A stretch of 50,576 nucleotides of DNA. Source: Prochlorococcus sp. AG-436-D21. Lineage in GTDB: Bacteria > Cyanobacteriota > Cyanobacteriia > PCC-6307 > Cyanobiaceae. The notes under the pieces are model-generated. The model ran no database searches, was not told the DNA's origin, and worked only from the letters and a program-made list of their open reading frames with translations. Location of the stretch: NCBI GenBank assembly GCA_003212655.1, contig QCPF01000010.1, positions 1 to 50,576 on the forward strand, written 5' to 3'. The stretch's first letter is position 1; each line of letters begins with the position of its first letter. Positions 34,501-43,582 of the stretch are shown piece after piece. The position numbers and the translations under genes are program-made.

Positions 34501-35302
34501 AAATCTTGTTTCTAATCTTAATGAGGATGGTAAATTTAACCCTCTTGCTGGGGCATCAAGGGATGGTGATTCAATTAATCGTATATTTGGGTCAGCGCCA
34601 GGTTCATATGGAGCTGGTCTACAAGAACTAATTTCTAATTCTAATTGGGAAAATATTGATGATTTTGGAGAATCATTTCTTAATTGGAGTAAGTGGATTT
34701 ACAATGATAATCTTGAACCTATAGAGGATAAAAAATCATTAGAAAATGCTCTTAAAAATGTGCAGTTAGTCGTTCATAACCAAGATAATAAGGAACATGA
34801 TATTTTAGATTCTGATGATTATTATCAGTTTCAGGGTGGATTATCTTCAGCAGTAAAAAAATTGGGCGGTAAATTTCCTGAAATGTACCATGGTGATTTA
34901 TCAAAATTTGGATTATCCAAAATTTCAAAATTACAAGATGAAATTAATAAAGTTGTTATATCAAGAATTCTTAACCCTAAATGGATAAATGGAATGAAGG
35001 ATAATGGTTATAAAGGTGCGTTTGAATTTTCAGCTACACTTGATTACTTATATGCTTTTGATGCTTCTACTGAAGTAGTCTCAGATTGGTGTTATGAGGA
35101 AGTTTATAAATCATGGTTATGTGATCTGGATCTTAGGAATTTCTTTTTAGAGAATAATCCATGGGCTTTAAGAGATATTGCACAAAGATTTCTTGAAATT
35201 GCCAATAGAAAAATGTGGAATAATTGTTCATCAGATGTCATTGAAAATTTAAAGAACATAATTATTAATACTGATTCAAAAATTGAAAAAAACGAATTCT
35301 GA
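31565..35302 (+). CDS. cobN: cobaltochelatase CobN subunit
   Basis: A 1245-residue protein that inserts cobalt into hydrogenobyrinic acid a,c-diamide (aerobic-type chelatase, CobNST) in B12 synthesis. Recognised segments include RVCLVIGNYPVKNGRIGNGVG-type start (GNYPVKNGRIGNGVGLNTPS), LAQYFWIEKVFNANAMCHIG, GKHGTVEWLPGKSIGLSN, and PTRGKTETLPTGKNFFSVD. The related BchH/ChlH is excluded by the overall sequence and the usual local order. It stands alone on the plus strand and is divergent to ilvE-metH with 72 bp between starts. Confidence 0.93.
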   Translation: MHRILNIAGNEKNKDDLIEQPAADFIFITSVKADLNLISNLLLEKEFSSLKNNIRALEISNLNSSAQIDNYLLKTINYAKVVILRIFGDKGTWNYGIEQLLNWQAVNKKRKLVILSGTIDQEISLCEISSIDKNIALNISRLLRSGGLDNYRKFLNCLNYLVVDEKLIPDDFLNITYYADPYLHDWKNESGQKIGIISYKSLFLANEIEVNEKLNLQLRKCGLSPKTFFISTLKDHIIQKKLIEIFKKEDIKLIITTTSFSSSQIKNNELIENSTNIFTSLKIPILQLLSSNRSRKKWLNSSIGMNSSDLLMQIIIPEFDGRITTCPSAFKEIISKKNTLYSEITSYKADQVGIQWISKFATNYVKLQNLNNFDKRICLVIGNYPVKNGRIGNGVGLNTPSSIINILNWLKDEGYDLGSCNYPQDSSELMSMLIKTRTNDIESQNNKPLDYLPLSEYLKYWNYLEIDPKNIIVSRWGKPSDAIDLDNKGFSINGIRFGKITLLIQPQRGYDAFTDRDIHSPDLPPPHRYLAQYFWIEKVFNANAMCHIGKHGTVEWLPGKSIGLSNKCFPNIICPAIPNIYPFIVNDPGEGSQAKRRTAATIIDHLTPPLDRSELYGKYSILENYLDEYFEAKLLNSNRIEIIENSIFELIKKDFSEITLKNKNNQIEEIDSFLCKIKESQIRTGLHIFGNRQNVINEINLFLCIARVPNTNRIGVIQYIAKHLKLDLNPWTNQYDQMLSEKDKKILLTFSNKNILNFRMAIDFLEQQAKYLIYLFFYKKNTNLKSLEKYKNQKIIDYFFNEKNHNKYFLLLKKEILIPIINSSYNEKLSFINSLKGQYVKSGPSGAPTRGKTETLPTGKNFFSVDSRGLPTESAWSVGCQSASQILDLYKQDNGEDLKNIAISVWATSTMRNGGEDICQILYLLGVQPIWDGPSRRVVDLEIIPLSVLERPRVDVTLRISGMFRDAFPQLVKLTSKAINLVSNLNEDGKFNPLAGASRDGDSINRIFGSAPGSYGAGLQELISNSNWENIDDFGESFLNWSKWIYNDNLEPIEDKKSLENALKNVQLVVHNQDNKEHDILDSDDYYQFQGGLSSAVKKLGGKFPEMYHGDLSKFGLSKISKLQDEINKVVISRILNPKWINGMKDNGYKGAFEFSATLDYLYAFDASTEVVSDWCYEEVYKSWLCDLDLRNFFLENNPWALRDIAQRFLEIANRKMWNNCSSDVIENLKNIIINTDSKIEKNEF

Positions 35303-35303
35303 A

Positions 35304-35951
35304 TTATCTACCTAATAGCGAAAGTCCATGACTATCTGTTCCGCATGTTTTTAGCATTGAATATTTATCTGCTAATTTATCTATTTCTGAACATACAAAT
35401 AAACTAGGATTCCATACTTCATTAAGTTCATAATCGTACCAAACCTCTATTCCATCAATACCTTGTATTTTGGCCTCTGGAATTAATTTATAAAAGGGAA
35501 TCCTGTATCTCGCTGGATGAGCAAGAAATGATAAACCACCAGCTAAATTAATTGCTTTTATAACTGATTTAATATTTAAATCATTACCTATTGGAGACTC
35601 TCCAAGGATGTAAGGATTTAGGTATTTACTTTTTATATCTATTCCCAATCCAATTACATGCACTAAACATCCTAAAATCAAACAATTAATTTCTATTCCC
35701 GAAATTAATGTAAAAGAATCTTTAGGATAATTTTTGAGTATATTATTTTTTTTTATATATTCATGAGCTTTAATTGTATGATGATCGGTTATTGATAAAA
35801 ATTTCAAATTATTTTTATAAGCTTGTTCTAAAAGTTCATATGGTTCTAAACTTCCATCACTAAATTTTGTATGACAGTGAAAATTAATATTTATAGGACA
35901 ACTATTTTTATTAATATTGGAAGTTAATTTTACTAAGTCTTCCCTATTCAT
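35304..35951 (-). CDS. PHP-domain metal-dependent phosphoesterase
   Basis: A 215-residue PHP-family protein, predicted to hydrolyse phosphate esters with two or three metals. The metal ligands are in FHCHTKFSDGSLEP (His-x-His near residue 24), SITDHHTIKAHEYI, and the late segments SFLAHPARYRIPF and GTDSHGL. The length matches the short, single-domain type. The start overlaps the stop of hemJ by 8 bp, so the two are co-transcribed. The substrate (nucleotide or another phosphate) is unknown. Confidence 0.87.
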   Translation of the reverse strand: MNREDLVKLTSNINKNSCPININFHCHTKFSDGSLEPYELLEQAYKNNLKFLSITDHHTIKAHEYIKKNNILKNYPKDSFTLISGIEINCLILGCLVHVIGLGIDIKSKYLNPYILGESPIGNDLNIKSVIKAINLAGGLSFLAHPARYRIPFYKLIPEAKIQGIDGIEVWYDYELNEVWNPSLFVCSEIDKLADKYSMLKTCGTDSHGLSLLGR

Positions 35952-36510
35952 TACTTAATGAATTCTCATTTTTCTTTCTAATCTTTGCATATAATTGTAT
36001 TGAAGCCAACATGAAAATAATTAGTCCAACTACGCTCCATGTAGCAACACTAGTTGGAAAATTATTTTTAAAAATAACTAAAAGTACAATTATAAATAAT
36101 AATAAAGTAGGCAATTCATTTAATAATCTAAGGTTTTTTGCTGAAATGGTTGAAGTACCATTTTGTAATGAATACATTATTTTATAACAAAAAGAATGAT
36201 AAATTACTAATCCCAAAACAAAAGAAATTTTAATTTGCAACCACTTCTCACTTAACCAACTTGGTTGCATAATAACCATGCAAATAGCCATACTTAAAGC
36301 TAATATCATCCCAGGTGTTGTGATTATATTCGCCAGCCTTTTTTCCATCAAGGTGTATTGGTTATTAAAGGCAATTTTTAATTCATTATCCATATTTTTA
36401 GATTCTTCATGATATATAAAAAGTCTTACTAAATAAAAAAGTCCCGCAAACCAAACTATTACACCAATAATGTGAAGTGATTTAAACCAGAGATATGCTT
36501 CAGCTGCCAA
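35944..36510 (-). CDS. hemJ: protoporphyrinogen IX oxidase HemJ
   Basis: A 188-residue membrane enzyme (UPF0093) that oxidises protoporphyrinogen IX to protoporphyrin IX in heme and chlorophyll synthesis. It has four or five hydrophobic helices and the family start AYLWFKSLHIIGVIVWFAGL with the heme-coordinating His at residue 13, then FYLVRLFIYHEE and a second His region (VIYHSFCYKIMYSL). HemJ is the usual cyanobacterial form. It is followed by the PHP gene (8 bp overlap). Together with acsF it shows the oxygen-using tetrapyrrole route. Confidence 0.92.
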   Translation of the reverse strand: MAAEAYLWFKSLHIIGVIVWFAGLFYLVRLFIYHEESKNMDNELKIAFNNQYTLMEKRLANIITTPGMILALSMAICMVIMQPSWLSEKWLQIKISFVLGLVIYHSFCYKIMYSLQNGTSTISAKNLRLLNELPTLLLFIIVLLVIFKNNFPTSVATWSVVGLIIFMLASIQLYAKIRKKNENSLSNE

Positions 36511-36597
36511 ATTACTAGATTAATTTAAAAATATATATTTTTAATATAGTTATATTTAACAATATCAAGAAATCTATTTTTCAAAATTTAATATTTA

Positions 36598-38553
36598 TTA
36601 CTCGTTAAAATATTCATATATATCATTTACTGAATTTTTTCCAAGTCCTTTAACTTTTGATAAATCCTCTTTACTAGCTATTCTTATCGCGTCTATTGAT
36701 TTAAAATGCTCAAGCAATTCTCTTATTCTTGATGGTCCTAATCCACTGATTTGGGACAATTGAGATCTATTCATTCTTTTAGATCTTTTGTCTCTATGAA
36801 AAGATAATGCAAATCTATGTGCTTCATCTCTTACCCTTCTTAATAGAAGAACTCCTTTTTGATTTTCATCAGTATCAAGAGACTTAGTAAATCCTGGAAT
36901 ATAAATTTCTTCATTTTTTTTTGCCAATGAACATATAGTTACTTCTTCCTCCAGATTTAATTCTTTTAATGCTTTAATAGCTGCATTTAACTGTCCTTTC
37001 CCTCCATCAATCATTATTAAATCTGGCCAATCTGATAGAAGTTCATTGTCTAATTTACTATTTGTTTTATCATTTAATATTGAAAAATCCCCACCGTTTT
37101 TTTTAAATCTTGACCATTTTTTAAATCTTCTATGTATTACTTCATATATCGAAGCAAAATCATCACTATGTCCTATAAAAACGTTTGGATCTTTAATTTT
37201 ATATTTCCTATAATGCTGTTTAGAAGGAATCCCATCAATAAAAACGACTTGTGATGCTACAGGGTCACTACCTTGAATATGGCTTATATCATAACCTTCA
37301 ATTCTTTTAGGTTGTTCGCTTAATTCAAGTATTTGGGCAAGATCCTCAATTGATGACTCATTATCTTGTATCCCATTTAATATTCTATCTAATTCCAATT
37401 TCGCATTTTTTAAAACCATTTCTACAGTTTCATGTTTTTTATTTCTTTTTGGGATTAGGATTTTTACTTTCTTTTTTCTTAGCTCCGTTAACCAATCCTC
37501 TATGGTTGCTTGTTTTGGAAGGTTATATTGAATAAGAATTTCTGATGGAATTTCTACAGGTTCAACATTCATATAATGCTCTTCTAATATCTTTTGTAAA
37601 ATATGATTTTCATCTTCATTATTTAATTTTTGACTATAGCCAATTCTCCCAATGAGCTTACCAGATCTCATTTGGAAGATTTGTATACTAGCTACATTTT
37701 GTTCTGAAACTATTCCAAAGATATCTCTATTAATTGAAGAATCTGGTATTGATATTTTTTGTGATTCAGTTAATAATTTTAGACCTGAAATTTGGTCCCT
37801 TATTTTTGCTGCATTCTCATAATCTAAATCATTAGAAAATTGCAGCATTTTTTTTTGTAAAAATATTTCTAAGTCATCATTTCTTCCCTGAAATATCATA
37901 GATACTTGTTTGATTATTTTTTTATAATCGTCTGATGATATAACTTCTTGGCAAACACCTGGACATCTTCCTATTGAATAATTCAAACAAGTTCTATCTT
38001 TATAGACTGGCCTTGGTCTTTGTCTAAGAGGAAATATTTTTTTTATCGTAAATAATGTTCTCCTTAATAATCCGACATCAACATAAGGTCCATAATATCT
38101 ATCTAAATTATTTCTATTTCTTCTTCTTCTTGTAATAAATATTCGAGGATATTTTTCACTCCAAGTTATACAAAGATATGGATATTTCTTATCATCCTTT
38201 AAAAGAATATTAAAATATGGTTTGTTTGTTTTAATTAAATTTGACTCTAAATTTAATGCTTCATATTCGCTATCTGTGACTATTATTTCTATTTCAGTTA
38301 TTTGACGAACCATCAAACTTAATCGGGGAGTTAAATCTGAATAATTATTGAAATAACTACTTACTCTACTTCGTAGTTTTTTAGATTTACCGATATAAAG
38401 TAAGTTATTATCAATATCTTTAAAAAGATAACAACCAGAAGACTTTGGAATTTCGGATAATCTTGATTTTAATAACTCCTTATTATTAATTAATTTATAT
38501 TCAATTTTAAAATTATATTTGTTATTTATTTTTTCGATAGAGGAATTACTCAT
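36598..38553 (-). CDS. uvrC: excinuclease ABC subunit C
   Basis: A 651-residue nuclease that makes both cuts in nucleotide excision repair. Domains in order: GIY-YIG endonuclease (SGCYLFKDIDNNLLYIGKSK, near 37-120), a Cys region (RTCLNYSIGRCPGVCQE), the UVR motif for UvrB binding near 230-265 (SNDLDYENAAKIRDQI), the RNase H-like endonuclease domain (GYDISHIQGSDPVASQVVF), and a C-terminal helix-hairpin-helix (LSQISGLGPSRIRELLEH, SKVKGLGKNSVNDIYEYF). All parts are present. It follows the flavin reductase-like gene on the same strand with a 9 bp gap. Confidence 0.97.
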   Translation of the reverse strand: MSNSSIEKINNKYNFKIEYKLINNKELLKSRLSEIPKSSGCYLFKDIDNNLLYIGKSKKLRSRVSSYFNNYSDLTPRLSLMVRQITEIEIIVTDSEYEALNLESNLIKTNKPYFNILLKDDKKYPYLCITWSEKYPRIFITRRRRNRNNLDRYYGPYVDVGLLRRTLFTIKKIFPLRQRPRPVYKDRTCLNYSIGRCPGVCQEVISSDDYKKIIKQVSMIFQGRNDDLEIFLQKKMLQFSNDLDYENAAKIRDQISGLKLLTESQKISIPDSSINRDIFGIVSEQNVASIQIFQMRSGKLIGRIGYSQKLNNEDENHILQKILEEHYMNVEPVEIPSEILIQYNLPKQATIEDWLTELRKKKVKILIPKRNKKHETVEMVLKNAKLELDRILNGIQDNESSIEDLAQILELSEQPKRIEGYDISHIQGSDPVASQVVFIDGIPSKQHYRKYKIKDPNVFIGHSDDFASIYEVIHRRFKKWSRFKKNGGDFSILNDKTNSKLDNELLSDWPDLIMIDGGKGQLNAAIKALKELNLEEEVTICSLAKKNEEIYIPGFTKSLDTDENQKGVLLLRRVRDEAHRFALSFHRDKRSKRMNRSQLSQISGLGPSRIRELLEHFKSIDAIRIASKEDLSKVKGLGKNSVNDIYEYFNE

Positions 38554-38562
38554 TTATAATGA

Positions 38563-39051
38563 TTAACCTCCATAATTCCAGCCAGTTGAAGATAAATTTA
38601 GTGAGTCAACATCATTATTAAGATAAGCTGATTGAACCTCTCCTACAAAAACGGTATGATCTCCATGCATAACACTTCCAACAACATTACATTCAAAACC
38701 TCCAACACTATCAACTAAAATAGGCAATCCAAGCTCACCTAAATTAAATTCGACAGATTCAAATCTACCTCCTAATGCTTTTTGAGGTTTAAAGAAAACA
38801 GCTGCTAGATCCTTTTGATCACTTTTGAGAACATTTAATGAGAACTTATTGGTTGACTTTATTATTTCATGACTAGAACCCTCTGCTCTAACAGCCATTA
38901 CAACTAATGGTGGGGTGAAAGAACCTTGAGTCACCCAACTTGCAGTAAATCCATTCACTTCATTTTTATCCTCGTCTCTAACGCCACAAATAAATAATCC
39001 GTGAGGTATTTTTCTTAATAAGATTTTTTTTGCTTCTAGATTTAATGTCAT
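38563..39051 (-). CDS. flavin reductase-like domain protein
   Basis: A 162-residue FMN-binding protein of the flavin reductase-like family (DIM6/NTAB group). It resembles the stand-alone FMN split-barrel: NGFTASWVTQGSFTPPLVVMAV, FSLNVLKSDQKDLAAVF, and the late HGDHTVFVGEVQSAYL. Such proteins reduce free FMN with NAD(P)H or serve as flavodiiron protein domains; here the domain stands alone. It lies 9 bp upstream of uvrC on the same strand and diverges from coaD across 59 bp. Confidence 0.87.
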   Translation of the reverse strand: MTLNLEAKKILLRKIPHGLFICGVRDEDKNEVNGFTASWVTQGSFTPPLVVMAVRAEGSSHEIIKSTNKFSLNVLKSDQKDLAAVFFKPQKALGGRFESVEFNLGELGLPILVDSVGGFECNVVGSVMHGDHTVFVGEVQSAYLNNDVDSLNLSSTGWNYGG

Positions 39052-39110
39052 AATTGATTTAACTTATAATCTTATTTTAACTAAATTTCTTATTCGATCA
39101 TAATAAATTC

Positions 39111-39584
39111 ATGAAAATTCTTTATCCAGGTACATTTGATCCTTTAACAAATGGGCATCTTGATTTAATAGAAAGGGCTGAAAAAATATTTGGCAATCTA
39201 GTAGTTGCTGTTTTAGAAAATACCTCCAAAACACCAACATTTAATCTTGAAAGAAGAATAATACAAATAAAAAATTCTCTTTCTCATTTACCTAATATTG
39301 AAGTTATTTCTTATTCTGGTCTAACTGTTGATTGTGCAAATGATCTAAAAGCTAATCTTATTCTTAGAGGCTTAAGAGCAATGAGTGATTTTGAGTATGA
39401 ACTTCAGATTGCTCATACAAATAAATCTCTTAATAATGATATTGAAACTATATTTTTATCGACAAATACAAATTATAGTTTTCTTAGTAGTTCTTTAGTA
39501 AAAGAAGTTGCAAAATTTGGTGGTGAAATTAATCACATGGTACCCCCCTCTGTTGAGAGGGATTTAAAAGAATATTTTAAATAA
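39111..39584 (+). CDS. coaD: phosphopantetheine adenylyltransferase
   Basis: A 157-residue nucleotidyltransferase that makes dephospho-CoA from phosphopantetheine and ATP, the fourth step of CoA synthesis. The first residues carry the typical motif [19 protein letters not shown] (T/HxGH), and later [20 protein letters not shown] and the ISSSxV-like region [14 protein letters not shown]. The length is standard. It converges on dacB, with only 7 bp between stops. Confidence 0.96.
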   Translation: MKILYPGTFDPLTNGHLDLIERAEKIFGNLVVAVLENTSKTPTFNLERRIIQIKNSLSHLPNIEVISYSGLTVDCANDLKANLILRGLRAMSDFEYELQIAHTNKSLNNDIETIFLSTNTNYSFLSSSLVKEVAKFGGEINHMVPPSVERDLKEYFK

Positions 39585-39591
39585 AATTTTA

Positions 39592-40815
39592 TTAACAGGA
39601 TTTCAAGTAATAAAGATCACGTAATAATTTAAAAGCTTTTTCTTTATTAATTTTATTAGAATTTTGGATAATGCTTATAATTATTGGCTTGTCATTTTTA
39701 TATAAAAAGCCAGATAATGCAAAGACATTTGAAAGAGTCCCAGTTTTGCCAAAAAACTTTCCAGACAATTCACTATTTACAAATCTTTTAGCTAAAGTTC
39801 CTCTAACTCCCGTAATTGAAAGTGTAGATTGATAAGCTTTAAAATCATTAAAATATCTCATTTTATCTAAAAACAATACAACTAACTTTGTTGTAATTTT
39901 ATTTTCTCGAGACAATCCACTAGCATCTGCAAAGTAAGCATTAGTTGCTGGGAGGCCTTTATTTTCAAGCCATCTTTTCAATTTTATATAGTTATTATCG
40001 TTCCATGTATTTGAGGCATTTTTAAAAAGAGATTCAGCCGTAAAATTATGGCTTTCAGAATTTGTTAGAGTTAATAATGAAAGAATTGGAGTTGAATATA
40101 CTTTATTAATTTCTTTAATATTTTTTAAATAAAAAGTTTTTTCTAAATCAAATAAATCTATATTTATTTTTGAATTTGGGAATTTATTTTTTAAATAATT
40201 TTTAATAAAATTTTTTAATACATAAATATCATCATATTTATTGTTATTACTTTCAATTGCAAGAGATGTAATTGGAGATCCATATTCGTAAAGTTTATCA
40301 GTATTTGTCCAACCACTAGGCCAATATAATTTTGAATCAATTTCTACAATATTAAAGTTAATAATTTTATTTTCTTTAACATTTGAAATTAGTTCGATTA
40401 TATTTTCATAATTAAGATCTGGATCACCTTGACCTTGTAAATAGTAATCGTTTTTATTTTTAAATAAGGAAGTTTTTAAATTATTATTTAATTTATATTT
40501 ACTTAAAACATAAGCTGATGAAAATAATTTTTGGTTAGATGCTGGCAACCTTGGAACATCCTGATTGTAGGAACTTATTATTTCCCCTTTATTATTAATA
40601 ATTGATACACTAAAAGAATCATCAAGCGTTTGATTCAATAAAGCATCATAAGTAGGACATATTTTGTTTTTAGTAATTATTCCCGGAAAATTAAAATAAA
40701 TACTATTTAAAATAGTTATTTGCTGTTTTGCTAGTAAATATCTTATTAAGAAAGGTGATGTTACTAATACAAAAACAATAAAGAAAAATGAATATATTTT
40801 TTTTTTCACATTCAA
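39592..40815 (-). CDS. dacB: D-alanyl-D-alanine carboxypeptidase, PBP4 (DacB) family
   Basis: A 407-residue S13-family peptidase that trims or cleaves peptidoglycan cross-links in the periplasm. It has an N-terminal signal-anchor helix (about 7-25). The active-site Ser-x-x-Lys is S93-N-Q-K96 (RLPASNQKLFSS), the second motif is in DASGLSRENKI, and Lys-Thr-Gly is at 357-359 (FFGKTGTLSN). The large insert between the first two motifs is typical of PBP4, though shorter. It is the last gene of the dapF-nifS-DUF1995-dacB run, with only 1 bp between it and the DUF1995 gene upstream. Confidence 0.92.
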   Translation of the reverse strand: MNVKKKIYSFFFIVFVLVTSPFLIRYLLAKQQITILNSIYFNFPGIITKNKICPTYDALLNQTLDDSFSVSIINNKGEIISSYNQDVPRLPASNQKLFSSAYVLSKYKLNNNLKTSLFKNKNDYYLQGQGDPDLNYENIIELISNVKENKIINFNIVEIDSKLYWPSGWTNTDKLYEYGSPITSLAIESNNNKYDDIYVLKNFIKNYLKNKFPNSKINIDLFDLEKTFYLKNIKEINKVYSTPILSLLTLTNSESHNFTAESLFKNASNTWNDNNYIKLKRWLENKGLPATNAYFADASGLSRENKITTKLVVLFLDKMRYFNDFKAYQSTLSITGVRGTLAKRFVNSELSGKFFGKTGTLSNVFALSGFLYKNDKPIIISIIQNSNKINKEKAFKLLRDLYYLKSC

Positions 40816-40816
40816 T

Positions 40817-41443
40817 CTATAAATTTACAAAAATAGATTCATTGTCAGGTTTAATTTCAAATTCTTTTGTAAAAAAATATCTTTTATTTTCTTCTTTGAA
40901 AAGCAACCAGTTATTTGGATAAATATGCATAAGAGCAGCTTTATTTAAAGGCTGCAGAAAATAAATATTTTTCCATGTTTTGACAAAGTTTTTACGTCGC
41001 TCTCTAATAACACTTCCTATACCAATATTGGCATCTTCAAATTTTGGATTTAATGAATAATGTGTACCTTGATAATTATCAGACATTGGTTCAAATGAAT
41101 CGAAATCATATGGCTGTGGTAGTATCGATATCATTGCACTATCAACATTATTAATATTATTTGATTCATTAAATGATTTAAAAGTAAAGATTTTATCTTT
41201 GATCTCTGGATAGTCTCTTTGAGCCAAAGCCACAGCACCTTGATCAGCAAATGTTATGAATACATTATTATTTTTAGACAATATCTTGTAGATAGTTATT
41301 CCAATTCTGTTAAACTTCAACCCTTCAAAATTAAATTCTATAGTAAATCTTTTATTTGAATCTAATAAACTTGGAATAATTGCATCCTCCATATTCTTAA
41401 GAGATTCATTTAAATCTTTAGGTAGTCTGTAATTGGTTTCCAT
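40817..41443 (-). CDS. DUF1995 family protein
   Basis: A 208-residue protein of the cyanobacteria and plastid family DUF1995, some plant members of which are linked to photosystem II assembly. It contains LPKDLNESLKNMEDAIIPSL at the start, RFTIEFNFEGLKFNR, ADQGAVALAQRDYPEI and AALMHIYPNNWLLF near the end. No signal or membrane helix is evident. It sits between the cysteine desulfurase gene (1 bp overlap) and dacB. The role is unknown. Confidence 0.78.
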   Translation of the reverse strand: METNYRLPKDLNESLKNMEDAIIPSLLDSNKRFTIEFNFEGLKFNRIGITIYKILSKNNNVFITFADQGAVALAQRDYPEIKDKIFTFKSFNESNNINNVDSAMISILPQPYDFDSFEPMSDNYQGTHYSLNPKFEDANIGIGSVIRERRKNFVKTWKNIYFLQPLNKAALMHIYPNNWLLFKEENKRYFFTKEFEIKPDNESIFVNL

Positions 41444-42615
41444 TAAAATTTGTCAATACATATTTGAATAAGTTCTAAAAATTTATCTATTTCTGACTTA
41501 TTGTTTATTGAACCTAAAGTAACACGAATATTTGAATATAGTTCATCATCTTTTAAACCAATATTTTTAAGTGTTGAGCTAGGTTTCCCAGATGAGCTTG
41601 AACAAGCACTTCCACTACTTATGGCTATTTTATTTTCTGACATGAAATTAACAATCTTATAGGCCCTTATAGGCTCAAATAGTTTATTTAATAGTAGAAA
41701 AGAAATATGACTGGGAAGTCTATGGTTAATACTACCCGTAATCTTTATATGATTATTATCTTTAATTTTTTGAAAAAAATAATTTTTAAGTTTATTGATA
41801 TTATTAGAAGGAAATTCAGTTATGTAATCATATAATTTTATTTTTCCTTCAATATTCTTTAATGATTCATACATTCCAGCGATTAATGGCAAAGCTTGTG
41901 TACCTTGTCTAATTGAAAATTCCTGACTAAGTGATATGTCATTATTTTTTAAAATTTGTCTAGACTTTTCTTTTGTTAAAAGAATACCGATCCCTTTTGG
42001 ACCTCCAAATTTATGAGCGGATAAACTTAAAAAATCACATTTAAGATCTTTCCAACTGAATATTCCATTACTTAATATTTGAGTTCCATCTAAATGAAAC
42101 ATTATATTTAATTCTTCACATTTGGAACCAATAAATTGGACAGGTTGTATTGTCCCAATTTCACTTTGTCCCCAAATAATTGATACAAGCTTAGTATCAT
42201 TGTTTAAAAATTTTTCGATATTAGAAATATTTAAAATTCCATCATTATTTACCGTCCATTCGTAAATATCCCAATTTTGTTTTCTTAGTTTATTAGCACA
42301 AATAGTTGTTGCTTGATGTTCAACATTTGAAATAACAACCCTACCATTTTTAAATTTCTCATAAATATTATTAAATACAATATTTGTCGATTCCGATGAA
42401 CCAGATGTAAAAATTATATCCTCTGGATCTGCTTCAAATATATAAGCAATTTTAGATCTAATTTTTTCAAGATATGTAGAGCATTTTATACCTAGCTCAT
42501 ATGTAGATGAAGGGTTATGCCAATAATTCCTATAAGTTGAATTAATTATATTTAAAACATTCTCAGACAACGGAGTTGTGGATGCATTATCTAAATAGAT
42601 AAAATTATTTTCCAT
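41443..42615 (-). CDS. cysteine desulfurase (NifS/IscS-like)
   Basis: A 390-residue PLP enzyme that takes sulfur from cysteine for iron-sulfur clusters or thiolation. PLP Lys is in SAHKFGGPKGIGIL, with SGSSESTNIVF and NVEHQATTICANKL at the N-terminal half, and the catalytic-loop Cys in SGSACSSSSGKPSS. The sequence is closer to the NifS/IscS class than to SufS. It overlaps dapF and the DUF1995 gene by one base each, so the run is one operon. Whether it serves assembly or tRNA thiolation is not known. Confidence 0.9.
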   Translation of the reverse strand: MENNFIYLDNASTTPLSENVLNIINSTYRNYWHNPSSTYELGIKCSTYLEKIRSKIAYIFEADPEDIIFTSGSSESTNIVFNNIYEKFKNGRVVISNVEHQATTICANKLRKQNWDIYEWTVNNDGILNISNIEKFLNNDTKLVSIIWGQSEIGTIQPVQFIGSKCEELNIMFHLDGTQILSNGIFSWKDLKCDFLSLSAHKFGGPKGIGILLTKEKSRQILKNNDISLSQEFSIRQGTQALPLIAGMYESLKNIEGKIKLYDYITEFPSNNINKLKNYFFQKIKDNNHIKITGSINHRLPSHISFLLLNKLFEPIRAYKIVNFMSENKIAISSGSACSSSSGKPSSTLKNIGLKDDELYSNIRVTLGSINNKSEIDKFLELIQICIDKF

Positions 42616-43475
42616 TAATTTACTAACATTGATCCTGAGAAAACCTTTTTAGCATTACCGGTCATCATTACTTCACAATCGTCTTTTGACCAATCAATTT
42701 TAAGATTACCTCCTGGTAAGGTTACTATGGTTTGTGAATTACAAAGACCTAATTTATAAGCTGCCACATGGATAGCACAGGCACCTGTTCCACAAGCTAA
42801 GGTTGGTCCTGCGCCCCTTTCCCATACTTTTACTTTGATATTATCTCTATTTAAAATTTGACAAAAATGCACATTAGTTTTTTCAGGAAATAATTCATTT
42901 TGTTCAAATAAAGGACCAAGTCTGGAAAGAACAATGGACTCTATGTCTTTTACAAAGAATATTAAATGAGGATTTCCCATTCCTACGGCATAACCTATAT
43001 TACTAAAATCTTTCTCTATAAATTCGTGTGAAGGAATTGTATTTATTTTTTTTTCAATTGTTGTTGGAATATTTTGACATTCTAAAATTGGAACTCCCAT
43101 TTTTACTGTAATTTCATCATTTATATATTTTGCAATTTTTAAACCTGCTTTAGTCTCAATTTTATATTCTATATTTTTATTATTCATTGAATCATTTACG
43201 TGGAGATACTCAACTAAACACCTAATTCCGTTTCCACACATTTGTGCTTCAGAACCATCAGAATTAAAAATTATCATTTTTGCATAATTATCTTCATTAG
43301 GTTCTTCTATAAAAATCACACCATCTGCTCCAACACCAAATTGCCTGTTGCAAATTTTTTTTATATCAAATATTTTATTTGTCTTGTAATTTTTATATAA
43401 TTGATTTCCTCTAGTATCTAATATTACGAAATCATTTCCGTTACCTTGATATTTTTCAAAAGTTATATTTTTCAT
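42615..43475 (-). CDS. dapF: diaminopimelate epimerase
   Basis: A 286-residue enzyme that turns LL- into meso-diaminopimelate for lysine and peptidoglycan. The two catalytic Cys are C80 in AQMCGNGIRCL and C228 in TLACGTGACAIH; the start FEKYQGNGNDFVILDTR is typical. The length is standard. It heads the minus-strand run dapF-desulfurase-DUF1995-dacB and is divergent from leuS (107 bp). The meso-DAP link to dacB gives the run a partial cell-wall theme. Confidence 0.96.
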   Translation of the reverse strand: MKNITFEKYQGNGNDFVILDTRGNQLYKNYKTNKIFDIKKICNRQFGVGADGVIFIEEPNEDNYAKMIIFNSDGSEAQMCGNGIRCLVEYLHVNDSMNNKNIEYKIETKAGLKIAKYINDEITVKMGVPILECQNIPTTIEKKINTIPSHEFIEKDFSNIGYAVGMGNPHLIFFVKDIESIVLSRLGPLFEQNELFPEKTNVHFCQILNRDNIKVKVWERGAGPTLACGTGACAIHVAAYKLGLCNSQTIVTLPGGNLKIDWSKDDCEVMMTGNAKKVFSGSMLVN

Positions 43476-43582
43476 TTGTAATTCATATATCCTAAATTTT
43501 AATTATAAATTATTCCTTTTAACAATCTATTTCTATTTTATACAATGGATATTAAAATAATAATTTAACAAATAAAAATTAA